A stretch of 64,000 bases of DNA from CANKHA01 sp963731585 (GTDB lineage: Bacteria > Pseudomonadota > Alphaproteobacteria > Rhizobiales > Xanthobacteraceae). Location of the stretch: positions 124,001 to 188,000 of the forward strand of contig CAVSWC010000013.1 of the NCBI GenBank assembly GCA_963731585.1, in the 5' to 3' direction. Shown here piece after piece: positions 38,658-47,454 of this stretch; position 1 is the first letter of the stretch; each line of letters starts with the position of its first letter. The notes under the pieces were generated by a model. That model did not search any database. It was not told the origin of the DNA and worked only from the letters and a program-made list of their open reading frames with translations. Made by a program: the position numbers and the translations under genes.

Positions 38658-39745
38658 TGCGGTAGCGCCGTGACGCGGGCGGGATCGAACACAAGGCGCA
38701 CACCGGCGCCGATGGCGTAGCTGTCGCGCTTGCTCGCCGGCATCAGGAGCGTGCGGCCCGCCGCTTCGATCGTGTATTCGAGATGATCGCCCATATAGGC
38801 GACATGTTCCACCTTGCCGGCCACCTGGTTGGGCGCAAGCTCGCCCGCCGGCAGCAGCGATACGTCTTCCGGCCGCGAAAGAATGCGCACGTCGGCGCCT
38901 TCGCCGAATGAGATGTCGCCATTGACCATGACGCGGCCCGCGCCCTCGACGTCAACGACGCTCTGACCCGCGTCCTTACGCATCGTGCCCTTGAGAATGA
39001 TGGTGCGTCCGAGAAAATCGCCGACAAAGCGCGTGTGGGGATGCTCGTAGACTTCCGCCGGGCTGCCGACCTGCTCCAGCTTGCCCTGGTTGACCACGGC
39101 AATGCGGTCCGAAAGCGCCAACGCCTCCGCCTGGTCGTGGGTGACATAGACCACCGCGAGATTCAGGCGCTTGTGCAGCCCGTGCAGTTCCTCGCGCATC
39201 TGCTCGCGCAGCTTGACGTCGAGATTCGACAGCGGCTCGTCGAGCAGCAGAAGAGCTGGGGTGTAGACAATGGCGCGCGCCAGCGCGACCCGCTGTTGCT
39301 GGCCGCCGGATAATTCGGTCGAGCCGCGATCTTCGAAGCCCGTGAGGCCGACCACCTCCAACGCTTCGAGCACCCGCTTGCGGATTGCCGCCCTTGGCTC
39401 GCCGCGCACGCGCAACGGGAAGGCGACGTTCTCGAACACGGTGAGATGCGGCCAGATCGCATAGGACTGGAACACCATTCCCATGTTGCGCTTGTCGATC
39501 GGGACGAGGATGTTACGGGCCGGCGCCGCCAGGGTGCGCCCCTGCAACGTGATCTCGCCGGCGTCTGGGGTTTCCAGGCCGGCGAGCAGACGCAGCGTGG
39601 TGGTCTTGCCGCAGCCGGAAGGGCCGAGGAGGGTGAAGAATTCACCCGGCGCGACGGTGAAAGTGATCCCGTCGACGACCGTAGTCTCGCCGTAACGTTT
39701 CACGACGTTGGAGAATTCGAGAAGTACGTTACCCGCCAAGACCAT
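38654..39745 (-). CDS. ABC importer ATP-binding protein
   Basis: Cytoplasmic ATPase of about 363 residues in the PotA/FbpC class. Walker A GPSGCGKTTT, Q-loop VFQSYAIWPHL, signature LSGGQQQRVALARA, Walker B LLLLDEPLSN and switch VTHDQAEAL are intact, and a C-terminal TOBE domain contains GKVEHVAYMGDHLEYTI. The start is uncertain: ATG at 39745, a GTG three codons upstream, or a TTG at 39739 that has ggagg at ideal spacing. Coupled to the permease by a four-base overlap. It follows the LigJ-like gene in the unit, which links transport and catabolism. Confidence 0.85.
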   Translation of the reverse strand: MVLAGNVLLEFSNVVKRYGETTVVDGITFTVAPGEFFTLLGPSGCGKTTTLRLLAGLETPDAGEITLQGRTLAAPARNILVPIDKRNMGMVFQSYAIWPHLTVFENVAFPLRVRGEPRAAIRKRVLEALEVVGLTGFEDRGSTELSGGQQQRVALARAIVYTPALLLLDEPLSNLDVKLREQMREELHGLHKRLNLAVVYVTHDQAEALALSDRIAVVNQGKLEQVGSPAEVYEHPHTRFVGDFLGRTIILKGTMRKDAGQSVVDVEGAGRVMVNGDISFGEGADVRILSRPEDVSLLPAGELAPNQVAGKVEHVAYMGDHLEYTIEAAGRTLLMPASKRDSYAIGAGVRLVFDPARVTALPQ

Positions 39746-39780
39746 TCCTCCCACGCCCGCTCTTCGGCGGCTTCCTCACA

Positions 39781-40785
39781 TTATAGTCTATACAGCTTGC
39801 GGGCGTTCAGCTCGAAGATGGACTTTTTGTCGCCATCGCTCAGCCAGTTGAACCCCTCGATGATCGGCCGGAGGTCGTCCATGGCCTTGCCGGTATGCGG
39901 GTTGACCGACGATCCGGCGCCCGGGGCCTCGGTTCCAAAGCAGCAATTGGCCGGCCCGATCACCTTGAACAGCAGTTCCAGCGCCTCCGCCGTGTAGAGG
40001 CAGGTGTCGTAATGAATCTTCTTCGCCACGTTTTCGAAATATTGATCCGGCGACACGGCCTTGCGTGCCATGTCGCGGCGGCTCTGGTAGCGGCCCGCCA
40101 TAAAGCGGCCCATGTGATAGGGGATCGCGCCGCCGCCGTGGGCACACACGATCTTCAGCTTGGGGAAATGTTCGAACACCTTGGAGTTGACGAGCGAAAC
40201 GACCGCGATGCTCTCTTCGTTGATGAAGTGGAGCGTGTAGTTCAGCCGCGATGACAGGCAGGTGGAGGAGTGGATCATCCCCGGCACGTCGAGTTCGCAC
40301 ATCTTCTCATAGAGCGGATACCAGTATTCGTCGCCCATGCCCGGCGTCGAGTCGTCGCCGCGGGCGCCTGGATCCGGGTTGATCAAAAGCCCGACGAAGC
40401 CAAGCTCCTTCACGCAACGCTCCAGCTCCGGCAGGCAATTCTTGATCGGCGCGCCCGGTGACTGCGGGATGCCGGCGACGCCTTTGAATTTGTTGGGATA
40501 CATCGCCACCTGCTGGGCAATGAGATTATTGCAGGCCTGGATATAGGCATTCACGATTCCCCAAGGCTGTTCGTGATGCATCTGGGTGTAGGGGCGGGGC
40601 GACAGCAGCTGCATGTCGGTGCCGGCCTCTTCCAGGAATTTCAGGTGGGACTTGAGGCCCTTTTCGACCTTTTCGTCTTCCAGCTTCAGGATCCGCTTGG
40701 CGGGAGCGCGGCTCGCCAGCATGTTGGCCTGGTAAGCGTAAAGCTCCGGCGGCGCCGAAACGTGGGCGTGAACGTCGATGATCAT
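39781..40785 (-). CDS. Amidohydrolase, 4-oxalomesaconate hydratase (LigJ)-like
   Basis: A 334-residue metal-dependent amidohydrolase-2 family enzyme. The N-terminal metal motif is DVHAH. Segments such as GIPQSPGAPIKNCLPELERC, GLLINPDPGA, WYPLYEKMCELDVPGMIH, CAHGGGAIPYHMGRF and NARKLYRL follow LigJ closely, the zinc enzyme that hydrates 4-oxalomesaconate to 4-carboxy-4-hydroxy-2-oxoadipate in protocatechuate 4,5-cleavage and gallate breakdown. A related decarboxylase (ACMSD type) is the main alternative. The RraA-type aldolase at 46604 would take the next step. Its start ATG at 40785 lies in a 56-base gap with the bicupin. Confidence 0.7.
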   Translation of the reverse strand: MIIDVHAHVSAPPELYAYQANMLASRAPAKRILKLEDEKVEKGLKSHLKFLEEAGTDMQLLSPRPYTQMHHEQPWGIVNAYIQACNNLIAQQVAMYPNKFKGVAGIPQSPGAPIKNCLPELERCVKELGFVGLLINPDPGARGDDSTPGMGDEYWYPLYEKMCELDVPGMIHSSTCLSSRLNYTLHFINEESIAVVSLVNSKVFEHFPKLKIVCAHGGGAIPYHMGRFMAGRYQSRRDMARKAVSPDQYFENVAKKIHYDTCLYTAEALELLFKVIGPANCCFGTEAPGAGSSVNPHTGKAMDDLRPIIEGFNWLSDGDKKSIFELNARKLYRL

Positions 40786-40841
40786 GAAAACAATCCCCTG
40801 TGATCGGTTTTTTTGAAACGAAACATCTTCGATAGCGATCT

Positions 40842-41927
40842 TTACGACGCGAGCTTCAGGACATCGTCCATCCTGCTCTTCACGCCGTTGTTGGCGAGCG
40901 CCTCCTCGAACATCGCGCGGACCTTCGGATCTTCATCGGCGTATTCGATCTGGTGGCCGCCCTCCTTCACACTGACGTCGGTGCCGCCGCCGGCATGGCC
41001 TACGGCGCGCACGAATTTCCGCGCGCCCCAGCGGATCGCGAGATAGCGCGCCGGCGTGGCGCCGGTATTGAAATGCTGGTGGAACCACATATTCGGCGGC
41101 ACGACGACGCTGCCGTATTTCCAGGGGAAGACCTGGATCGGAGAGCCCTCCGGCCACATCAGCGAATAGCCCTCGCCGCCGATAATCACCACATGCGCGC
41201 CGGCGCCGTGGCGATGCGCCTTCTTGTAGGTACCGACCGGCATTTCCGAGATGTGCGCGGTCATCTGGTTTTCGGACATCTCGAGGCCGAGAAAACTGCC
41301 GCCGGCACCGCGGTTGTTGCGGCGGTGCAGCTCGATGGAACGCACGTCCGGCACGAAATTCGTGTCCCATACCGTGGTGGCGCCGACCGGGTAGGAGACG
41401 CCGGTGCCCGAAAAGCTGTCCGGCTCCTCGTCAAAGCGGTCGTTGAAATTGAAGTTCGTTCCGAAGATGAATTTCTCGTTGCGGAACAGATTGAACAGGA
41501 TGGGAGCCGAGGTCACCACCAGGAAGCGCGCGGGCTTGTCGCCGCTGCCGTTGAAATGCTGGCGCCAGGTGTTGAGCGGAGGAGAAAACAGGCTGCCTTC
41601 CTGCCATTCGAAGCTGACTTTCTTGTGCTCGTCGTTCCAGACGGTGCTCGAGCCGTTTCCGTCCAGAACCAGACAGAATTCTTCAAACAGCATTCGCTGC
41701 GGCTTGACGCTGCCGCCGGGCGGAATTTCGAGGATGTAAGCGTCGTTCGAATCCTCGGTGCCGATCAGATTGAGGATTGCGCCTCTGGCGCCTTTGAACG
41801 CCCAATCGGCTACAGCGACCGTTTTCAGGTCCTTGATATAATATTCCTTGATGACCGGAATGTTCTGCGCCTGCACCCAGCGCTGATAGGTGTTGACCTT
41901 CAGCTCGATCTTTTGACCCTTGATCAT
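40842..41927 (-). CDS. Bicupin protein, copy 1
   Basis: A 361-residue protein with two cupin barrels. The first (about 60-145) lacks the usual HxH, having PQRMLFEE and TWRQHFNGSG; the second (about 225-310) has a full metal-type site KKAHRHGAGAH and WFHQHFNTG. It has close paralogues at 45385 and 57819. The family is listed generally as cupin-domain proteins; no reaction is known to me. Its ATG overlaps the class II aldolase stop (atga), placing it firmly in the catabolic unit. A metal-dependent decarboxylase, isomerase or dioxygenase is possible, with the C-terminal barrel as the active one. Confidence 0.75.
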   Translation of the reverse strand: MIKGQKIELKVNTYQRWVQAQNIPVIKEYYIKDLKTVAVADWAFKGARGAILNLIGTEDSNDAYILEIPPGGSVKPQRMLFEEFCLVLDGNGSSTVWNDEHKKVSFEWQEGSLFSPPLNTWRQHFNGSGDKPARFLVVTSAPILFNLFRNEKFIFGTNFNFNDRFDEEPDSFSGTGVSYPVGATTVWDTNFVPDVRSIELHRRNNRGAGGSFLGLEMSENQMTAHISEMPVGTYKKAHRHGAGAHVVIIGGEGYSLMWPEGSPIQVFPWKYGSVVVPPNMWFHQHFNTGATPARYLAIRWGARKFVRAVGHAGGGTDVSVKEGGHQIEYADEDPKVRAMFEEALANNGVKSRMDDVLKLAS

Positions 41928-42643
41928 TTCTCCCCCACCAGGCTGCAGTAGTAACGCCAGAGCGGCGCTCCGCGTGCTTCCGATTTCTCCTTGTTGCCGC
42001 CGCGCGTGATGTGCGCGATTTCATCGTCGGGTATCGGCTGCGGATCCCCCAACAGCTGCGCGCGATAGTTCATCTCGGCCAGCTCGTTCAGCTTGATCGC
42101 GGTGAGGGTGGCTTCCTGGACCGAGGATCCGACGGTCGTGATCCCATGCCCGCGCATCAGGCAGGCGCGGCCCGGCATGCTGCTGGCGAATTCCTCCCCG
42201 AGCTTGTCATTCGATACCGTGATGCTGCGCGGATAGGTCGGAATGCCCTCCATCAGCAGCTTCAGGCTCGACGGATCATAGGCGCCATAAAGCGGCAGCA
42301 ATGGTTTGTTGCAGATGGTGAACAGCACCACCGTGGCAGGATGCGCATGCACGACGGAGGCGAGCTCCGGCCGCTTGCGGTACATCCAGGTGTGGATGAA
42401 GACTTCCTGCGGCGGTTCGAGACCGTCGCGCCCGGCCAATTTCTTGCCGTTGAAATCGACCGTGATGACGTCCTGCGGCTCGGTATAGCGCACGCCTATC
42501 TCGTCCGGTCCACGCGCCCGAATGAGAAGGGTATCGGTGCCCGGCACGCGGGCGCTGATATGGCCGGTCGCGGCCTTGGTCAGACCGAGCCCGCCGATGA
42601 CACGGCAAGCCTGGGCTACCTGTGCGCGGAGCTCTTCCACCAC
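41924..42643 (-). CDS. Class II aldolase/adducin family protein, possible dihydroxyphthalate-type decarboxylase
   Basis: A 239-residue zinc enzyme. Metal ligands are VVHAHPAT and RGHGITT, with an acidic residue in PQEVFIHTWMYRKRPE. Family members are fuculose-phosphate-type aldolases and also PhtC, the 3,4-dihydroxyphthalate decarboxylase of actinobacteria. Next to a phthalate-dioxygenase-like oxygenase and a Pht4-like dehydrogenase, a decarboxylase role on a dihydroxylated aromatic acid is the best guess, but an aldolase is possible. The start is a GTG at 42643, 45 bases after the dehydrogenase; no better ATG is available. Confidence 0.65.
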   Translation of the reverse strand: MVEELRAQVAQACRVIGGLGLTKAATGHISARVPGTDTLLIRARGPDEIGVRYTEPQDVITVDFNGKKLAGRDGLEPPQEVFIHTWMYRKRPELASVVHAHPATVVLFTICNKPLLPLYGAYDPSSLKLLMEGIPTYPRSITVSNDKLGEEFASSMPGRACLMRGHGITTVGSSVQEATLTAIKLNELAEMNYRAQLLGDPQPIPDDEIAHITRGGNKEKSEARGAPLWRYYCSLVGEK

Positions 42644-42688
42644 TATTTGGATCCGTTCATGGCGAGGAAGCCGGTCAGTTTGGTCATG

Positions 42689-43882
42689 TTATGCCTCCAC
42701 CTTCTCTCTGAGGTCCACGCTCGGGACCTGATGCGAGAGCGTGATCTCGCGCCGCTCCTTGGCGGACTGCAGCATGGCGAGGCAGACTTCGAGCGTTGCC
42801 TTGCCCCAACGGCCGTCGAGGAAGGGCGGCCGATTTTCGGCAATGGCCTCCTGCAAGGACTTCAGCTCGGCGGCGCGGCCTTCGTCCTTGCCGCAGGCAA
42901 TCTCCTCGCGTCCCTTCTCGCTGTAGATGAAGAGCCCGTTGGGCGATTGGCGAATGATGCCATGCTCGCAGCCAACGATGGTAATGCCGAAGAAAGATTG
43001 CGATGAGCGCTCGCGCGCCGCGCGTTCCTCGGTGGTGCGGGGATTGGCGTATTTGTAGGCCATATCGACCGCGCCCTTCAGGCGCTCGCCGGGCGCGTGC
43101 TGGGCGGTGTCTTCCTCCGGCAGCCGCTTGCCGCCTTCGCCGATGCCCCAGGTCAGTTCGGCGGCGTCGAAGAAGCCATAGCCGTTGAAGACACCGGTGG
43201 CGGCGCAGCCGTTCTCGAATTCCAGGAAGGCCGTGTAGTCGCCTTCGGTGTTGAAATTCTTGTCGTTGCGGCCGGTGACGGCGCGCACGCTCCTGACCAT
43301 GCCGCCGCCGATATAGCGGATGATGTCGATCATGTGCGGGCCCTGGCGGAAGACAATGCCGCCGCCGACACTGGTGTCGACCTCGGAGGCGAGGCGAGGG
43401 CGTTGCAGCCAGTCGTTGGAATTCCAGCTGTTGATCTGGATCACTTTGCCGAGCCGGCCGCTCGCGACGATCTCTCGGATTTTCTGGATGGCCGGGCCGT
43501 AGACCTTGGAATGGCCCTGCACCAGTTTGACCTTGTGGCGGTCGCACGCCTCGATCATGCGGTCGGTTTCGGCGAGGGTCACGGCCGTCGGCTTTTCCAC
43601 GATGACATGGATGCCATGCTCGGCCGCCATCACCGTGTGATCGGCATGATTGACGTTCGGCGTCGCGATCCAGACGGCGTCGATCTCGCCGCTGGCGTAC
43701 ATCTCTTCAACGCTGTTGAAGGCTTGGCGGCCGTTGTATTTCTTTTTGAATTCCTCGACTGCGTCCGGGCGGGTGTCAGCACCCGCCGTTAGCGCCATTC
43801 CGGGAACACGATCGATATGCGGGAGGATTTGCTTCGACGCAGCTCCCAGCCCCGCCACTCCAATTCTCAGATTTGTACTCAC
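42689..43882 (-). CDS. Gfo/Idh/MocA oxidoreductase, phthalate cis-dihydrodiol dehydrogenase (Pht4)-like
   Basis: A 397-residue NAD(P)-dependent dehydrogenase. The Rossmann start is RIGVAGLGAAS, and VIVEKPTAV carries the catalytic-region Lys. RLASEVDTSVGGGIVFRQGPH, TEGDYTAFLEF and GVFNGYGFFDAAEL match the pattern of Pht4, the Gfo/Idh enzyme that rearomatises phthalate 4,5-cis-dihydrodiol, more closely than sugar dehydrogenases. Intact. It lies directly after the Rieske oxygenase gene, the order expected if the oxygenase product is its substrate. The exact diol is unknown. Confidence 0.75.
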   Translation of the reverse strand: MSTNLRIGVAGLGAASKQILPHIDRVPGMALTAGADTRPDAVEEFKKKYNGRQAFNSVEEMYASGEIDAVWIATPNVNHADHTVMAAEHGIHVIVEKPTAVTLAETDRMIEACDRHKVKLVQGHSKVYGPAIQKIREIVASGRLGKVIQINSWNSNDWLQRPRLASEVDTSVGGGIVFRQGPHMIDIIRYIGGGMVRSVRAVTGRNDKNFNTEGDYTAFLEFENGCAATGVFNGYGFFDAAELTWGIGEGGKRLPEEDTAQHAPGERLKGAVDMAYKYANPRTTEERAARERSSQSFFGITIVGCEHGIIRQSPNGLFIYSEKGREEIACGKDEGRAAELKSLQEAIAENRPPFLDGRWGKATLEVCLAMLQSAKERREITLSHQVPSVDLREKVEA

Positions 43883-43947
43883 GCCATGCTCACTCTGCTT
43901 GGAGCGGACGAACCCGGTCCGTTCGTTAATATGAGGGATCCGCTGTC

Positions 43948-45174
43948 TTACTCAGCAGCTTGGCGGACGAGACCGATCCGTTCGTTGATGACCGGGATAT
44001 CGATGATCTTGTTCTTCGCAGGATCGCGAATGACGCCCATTGGTTCGCCGCCCTTCTGCACGATCTCGATCTGCTCGCGCAGCAGCCGGCGGAACATCAC
44101 GATGCCTTTGTCGGCATGGCCGAGATGTTCCTTGGTGCGGTCGGTGATCGGGCCCTGCGTCTCCCAGGCCATCGAGTCCTGCGCGCCGACGATGGTCGTG
44201 TCGTATTTCGTCATCGGGATGTCCATCGGCAGCTCCCGCCCGCCTTCACCCTCATCGATGAACTTCAGGGGACGCAGCTCCCAGGGAGCGTCGGCGTCGG
44301 CCGGCGAGCGGTCGCTGGCGGTCGGGATGAAGTTCACGCGATAAACGCGGGTGTGGGTGTCATCCATCGGCACGCGGATTTGCAGATTGTGCCGATACAG
44401 CGGGTTGGCCTTGCCGCGCTCACCGGAAACATGCCGCAGGCTGCAAGGGAAGATCAGCGGATGCTCATCGGTGCCGTTCGGCGTGATACGGCGCTTCATG
44501 ATGCCGTATTCGAACGGGATGAATTCGTGTTTCTCCTGATATTGCGCTTCGCGCTTTTGCTTCTCCACCGGATCGACCAGATGGCCGGAGCCGTAACGGT
44601 AGCCATGCAGCCAGTAGAGATGTGACGGATCGACCGAATTCTCCATCGGCTGCAACCAATTACAGTCCAGGATGGATTCGACGGAGATGAGGCGCTGGCC
44701 GTCTTCGCGCGCGAGGCAATCCCAGCGCGGCAAGAGCGGCACCGGCTGCGGCCCCATATAGGTCCAGAGCAGCCCGCCGAGCTTCTCGACCGGATAGCCG
44801 ACGTGCTTGATCTCGTTCTTGTAGGCCCACTCCTTCGGCTCCGGCGGGGTCTCGAGGCAGGTGCCATCAAGGCCATATTTCCAGCCATGATAGGGGCAGC
44901 GGATGCCGTCTTCCTCGACGCGCCCGTAAGCCAGCGATGCCGAACGGTGGCTGCACTGCTCGGCGACCAGGCCGTAGCGGCGCTTGGTTTCGCCATCCTT
45001 GAGCGGCAGGCGAAATGCCACGAGGTGTTCGCCGAGGATCAGAACGCGCTTGATCGGATTTTCGTCCGTCAATTCGCCGGCGACGCAGACGGGGTGCCAA
45101 TAGCGGCGCAGGAGCTCTCCCGCCGGCGTTCCCTTGCCGACGCGCGTGAGCATCTCGTTTTCGGCTTGTTTCAT
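43948..45174 (-). CDS. Rieske aromatic-ring oxygenase, phthalate 4,5-dioxygenase (Pht3)-like large subunit
   Basis: A 408-residue oxygenase component. MLTRVGKGTPAGELLRRYWH is the signature opening of the phthalate dioxygenase group. The Rieske cluster ligands are CSH and CPYHGW (about 73-95). The mononuclear iron site is in NSVDPSHLYWLHG (two His), with a distal Asp expected later. It would add oxygen to an aromatic carboxylate imported by the ABC system. No dedicated reductase gene (Pht2) is in the window; the ferredoxin at 55744 could supply electrons. Demethylases also occur in this family, so a methoxy-aromatic substrate is possible. Confidence 0.8.
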   Translation of the reverse strand: MKQAENEMLTRVGKGTPAGELLRRYWHPVCVAGELTDENPIKRVLILGEHLVAFRLPLKDGETKRRYGLVAEQCSHRSASLAYGRVEEDGIRCPYHGWKYGLDGTCLETPPEPKEWAYKNEIKHVGYPVEKLGGLLWTYMGPQPVPLLPRWDCLAREDGQRLISVESILDCNWLQPMENSVDPSHLYWLHGYRYGSGHLVDPVEKQKREAQYQEKHEFIPFEYGIMKRRITPNGTDEHPLIFPCSLRHVSGERGKANPLYRHNLQIRVPMDDTHTRVYRVNFIPTASDRSPADADAPWELRPLKFIDEGEGGRELPMDIPMTKYDTTIVGAQDSMAWETQGPITDRTKEHLGHADKGIVMFRRLLREQIEIVQKGGEPMGVIRDPAKNKIIDIPVINERIGLVRQAAE

Positions 45175-45384
45175 GGTCTTCCTGCCCTGCTGCGTATTTC
45201 AGCCCGCGGCTCGTTTCGTGGCCGCGGTGCAAAATTCGATATGCCTTATGAATTTCAATAATTACATCTTTGCCGGTGGCCGTGTCTAGAGCGCCGGTCT
45301 ACAGCGGTTTTGCTGCCCGGCAGTTATCGCCGTTTTCGCTCGCGCTTAGGAGCGGCAGGGCGCGGCGCCGCTGCTGTCCAGGGT

Positions 45385-46485
45385 TCACACAAAATCCGGC
45401 CGGCGTTCGGCCTTTTTGTATGTCATTCGGCTTTGCAGGCCCTGTTTAGCCAATTCCGCCTCGAACATCCGCCGGATCGCGGGATCCTCATCCTCGAATT
45501 CGATCTGGCTGCCGCCTGTCTTGACGCTCTCATCGATGCCGTAGCTCTTCATCTGCCAGGGCCTTGGATATTTTTGGCTGCCCCAGCGGATCGCGAGATA
45601 ACGCGCAGGCGCCGCTCCTGTGTTGAAATGCTGGTGAAACCACCGCTCCGGCGGCACCACCACGCTGCCATCCTTCCAGTCGAAACGCTTGATCGGCTCG
45701 CCTTCCGGCCACATCAGCGAGTAGCCTTCGCCGCCGACGATGATGACATGGGCTCCCGGCCCATGGCGATGCGCTTTTTTGTAAGTCCCGACTGGAAATT
45801 CCGAGATGTGCGAGGTGAGAGAGTTTTCGGACAGTTCAATGCCGACGGAGGCGGCGCCGGGGCCGCGGTCTTCCCAGCGATGCACCGGCAGGGTGCGGAC
45901 ATCAGCCACGAAGTTCGTGTCCCACACCTGCATGCGGCGGCCGCGGTAGGCTTCGCCGGTGCCCGAGAAGCTTTCCGGATCCTCGTCGAAACGTCCTTTG
46001 AACTGGTAGCTGTTGTTCAGAATGAAATCGGTGTCGCGGAACAGATTGAACAGGACCGGGGCGGTCGTCACGGCCAGCAAGCGCGCCGGCTTCTGGCCGC
46101 TGGCGTTGAAATGCTGCCGCCAGGTATTCGCGGGCGGCGAAAACAGGCTGCCGGCCTGCCACTCGAAGGTGACCTTCTTGCTTTCGTCGTTCCAGACGGA
46201 CGTTGATCCGCTGCCCTCAAGGACGAAGATAATCTCTTCGAAAAGCAGCCGTTGCGGCGCGATGCTCTTGCCGGGCGCGATCTCGAGCAGATAACCGTCG
46301 TTGACGTCACCGGTCCCGATCAGATTGAGATAGGCGCCGCGCGCGTCTTTCCATGCCCAAGGCGCCAGCTCCAGCTTGCGCAAATCCTCGATATAGAACT
46401 CGCGCAGGATCGGAATGCCCTGCGATTCAATCCATTTGTGATAGGCGGACTTGCCGCCGATCTCGACTGTCTGGCCTTTGATCAT
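45385..46485 (-). CDS. Bicupin protein, copy 2
   Basis: A 366-residue two-barrel cupin protein, paralogue of the one at 40842 (both start MIKGQ). The first barrel has PQRLLFEE and TWRQHFNASG without HxH; the second has KKAHRHGPGAHVIIVGGEG and WFHQHFNTG. Its C-terminus ends with a basic KKAERRPDFV tail absent from copy 1. It is separated from the Rieske gene by a 210-base gap in which I see no clear terminator. Role unknown; see copy 1 for the possibilities. Confidence 0.75.
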   Translation of the reverse strand: MIKGQTVEIGGKSAYHKWIESQGIPILREFYIEDLRKLELAPWAWKDARGAYLNLIGTGDVNDGYLLEIAPGKSIAPQRLLFEEIIFVLEGSGSTSVWNDESKKVTFEWQAGSLFSPPANTWRQHFNASGQKPARLLAVTTAPVLFNLFRDTDFILNNSYQFKGRFDEDPESFSGTGEAYRGRRMQVWDTNFVADVRTLPVHRWEDRGPGAASVGIELSENSLTSHISEFPVGTYKKAHRHGPGAHVIIVGGEGYSLMWPEGEPIKRFDWKDGSVVVPPERWFHQHFNTGAAPARYLAIRWGSQKYPRPWQMKSYGIDESVKTGGSQIEFEDEDPAIRRMFEAELAKQGLQSRMTYKKAERRPDFV

Positions 46486-46603
46486 TGCTGCGACGACGCG
46501 CGTGGAAGTTCATGTTCTGTTGTCACGCGGTCTTCCTCCCGAAAGTATTTCTTCCGGAATTATCGGCTAAGTCAATCTGCGTCGAGTTGCAGAGCCGGCG
46601 ACT

Positions 46604-47269
46604 TCATTTTTCTTGCGACAGCATGGCTTCGTAGCCAAGCGTCTCCATCACCTCGACCACCGAGCGGCCGGTCCGGATCGCTTCCGCCATGCGCTGTTCG
46701 CTCGCCGCCAGGGCTTCCGCCTGGGTGAGCACGTCCTGCTCCTTGGCGCGCGGGATGAAGACCACGCCGCTCATGTCGGCGATGACGAGATCGCCGGGAT
46801 GGACTTGCACGCCGGCACATTCGATCTCCTGGTTGAAGGATTCCTGCATCACGCGTCCGCGCGCGGTTACCTGCACCGCGCCGCGCCCGAACACCGGGAA
46901 TTCCAGCTCGCGGCTTTCGTCCACGTCGCGCGCCGCGCCATCGACAATGACGCCGCGGATCTTTTTGACTTGCGCGGCGAGCGAAAGAAGCCCGCCCCAG
47001 GCCGCGACGTCGGTGCGCCCGCCATGGTCAACCACGATGACGTCCGATGCCGTCGCCGCCGCGATGGCGGGCGTGCACAGATGCTGCTTCGGCTTCTGCA
47101 GCCCGGCCGGCTTGATTTTGACCGTCACCGCGCGTCCGACGATCCGCGGGCAGGGCCATAGCGGCCGCAGGCCCAGCACCGCGCCCTTCAGCCCAAGACG
47201 ATCGAGCGCGTCCGATACCGCGCAGGTGTCGAGCTTGGCCAGCCGGTTGATTGCTTCATCTGTGCTCAT
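46604..47269 (-). CDS. RraA-family class II aldolase (4-carboxy-4-hydroxy-2-oxoadipate aldolase, LigK-like)
   Basis: A 221-residue protein of the RraA/HMG-CHA aldolase family. The catalytic region is VVDHGGRTDVAAWGGLLSLAA with VDGAARDVDE, whose Arg-Asp pair binds pyruvate and metal in the aldolases; plain RraA regulators lack the full set. In the LigJ-LigK pathway it splits 4-carboxy-4-hydroxy-2-oxoadipate into pyruvate and oxaloacetate, so pairing with the LigJ-like gene is coherent. First gene of the 25 kb minus-strand unit; its promoter should lie in 47270-47454, shared with the divergent MFS gene. Confidence 0.75.
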   Translation of the reverse strand: MSTDEAINRLAKLDTCAVSDALDRLGLKGAVLGLRPLWPCPRIVGRAVTVKIKPAGLQKPKQHLCTPAIAAATASDVIVVDHGGRTDVAAWGGLLSLAAQVKKIRGVIVDGAARDVDESRELEFPVFGRGAVQVTARGRVMQESFNQEIECAGVQVHPGDLVIADMSGVVFIPRAKEQDVLTQAEALAASEQRMAEAIRTGRSVVEVMETLGYEAMLSQEK

Positions 47270-47454
47270 CCTGTTGTGCTTTCCTCATGAGGCTGCGTCG
47301 CAATTGACTAGCGCGCGATTTTGCCAGTACACGCAGTAAGACTCGTAAACTCCCGTTTTCGCGAGAAGTAGGAAAGCTCTATTGCTCAGCGCGACTTTGT
47401 CAATCCGGCCGGCCTTTTTCACAAAAGCATTGGTGTCGCCAGGGGGTTGCGTGA

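Noticed and set aside
46604..47269. RraA regulator of RNase E
   Set aside because: The Arg-Asp aldolase residues and aromatic-catabolism context fit the aldolase branch; the regulatory RraA role is typical of enterobacteria.
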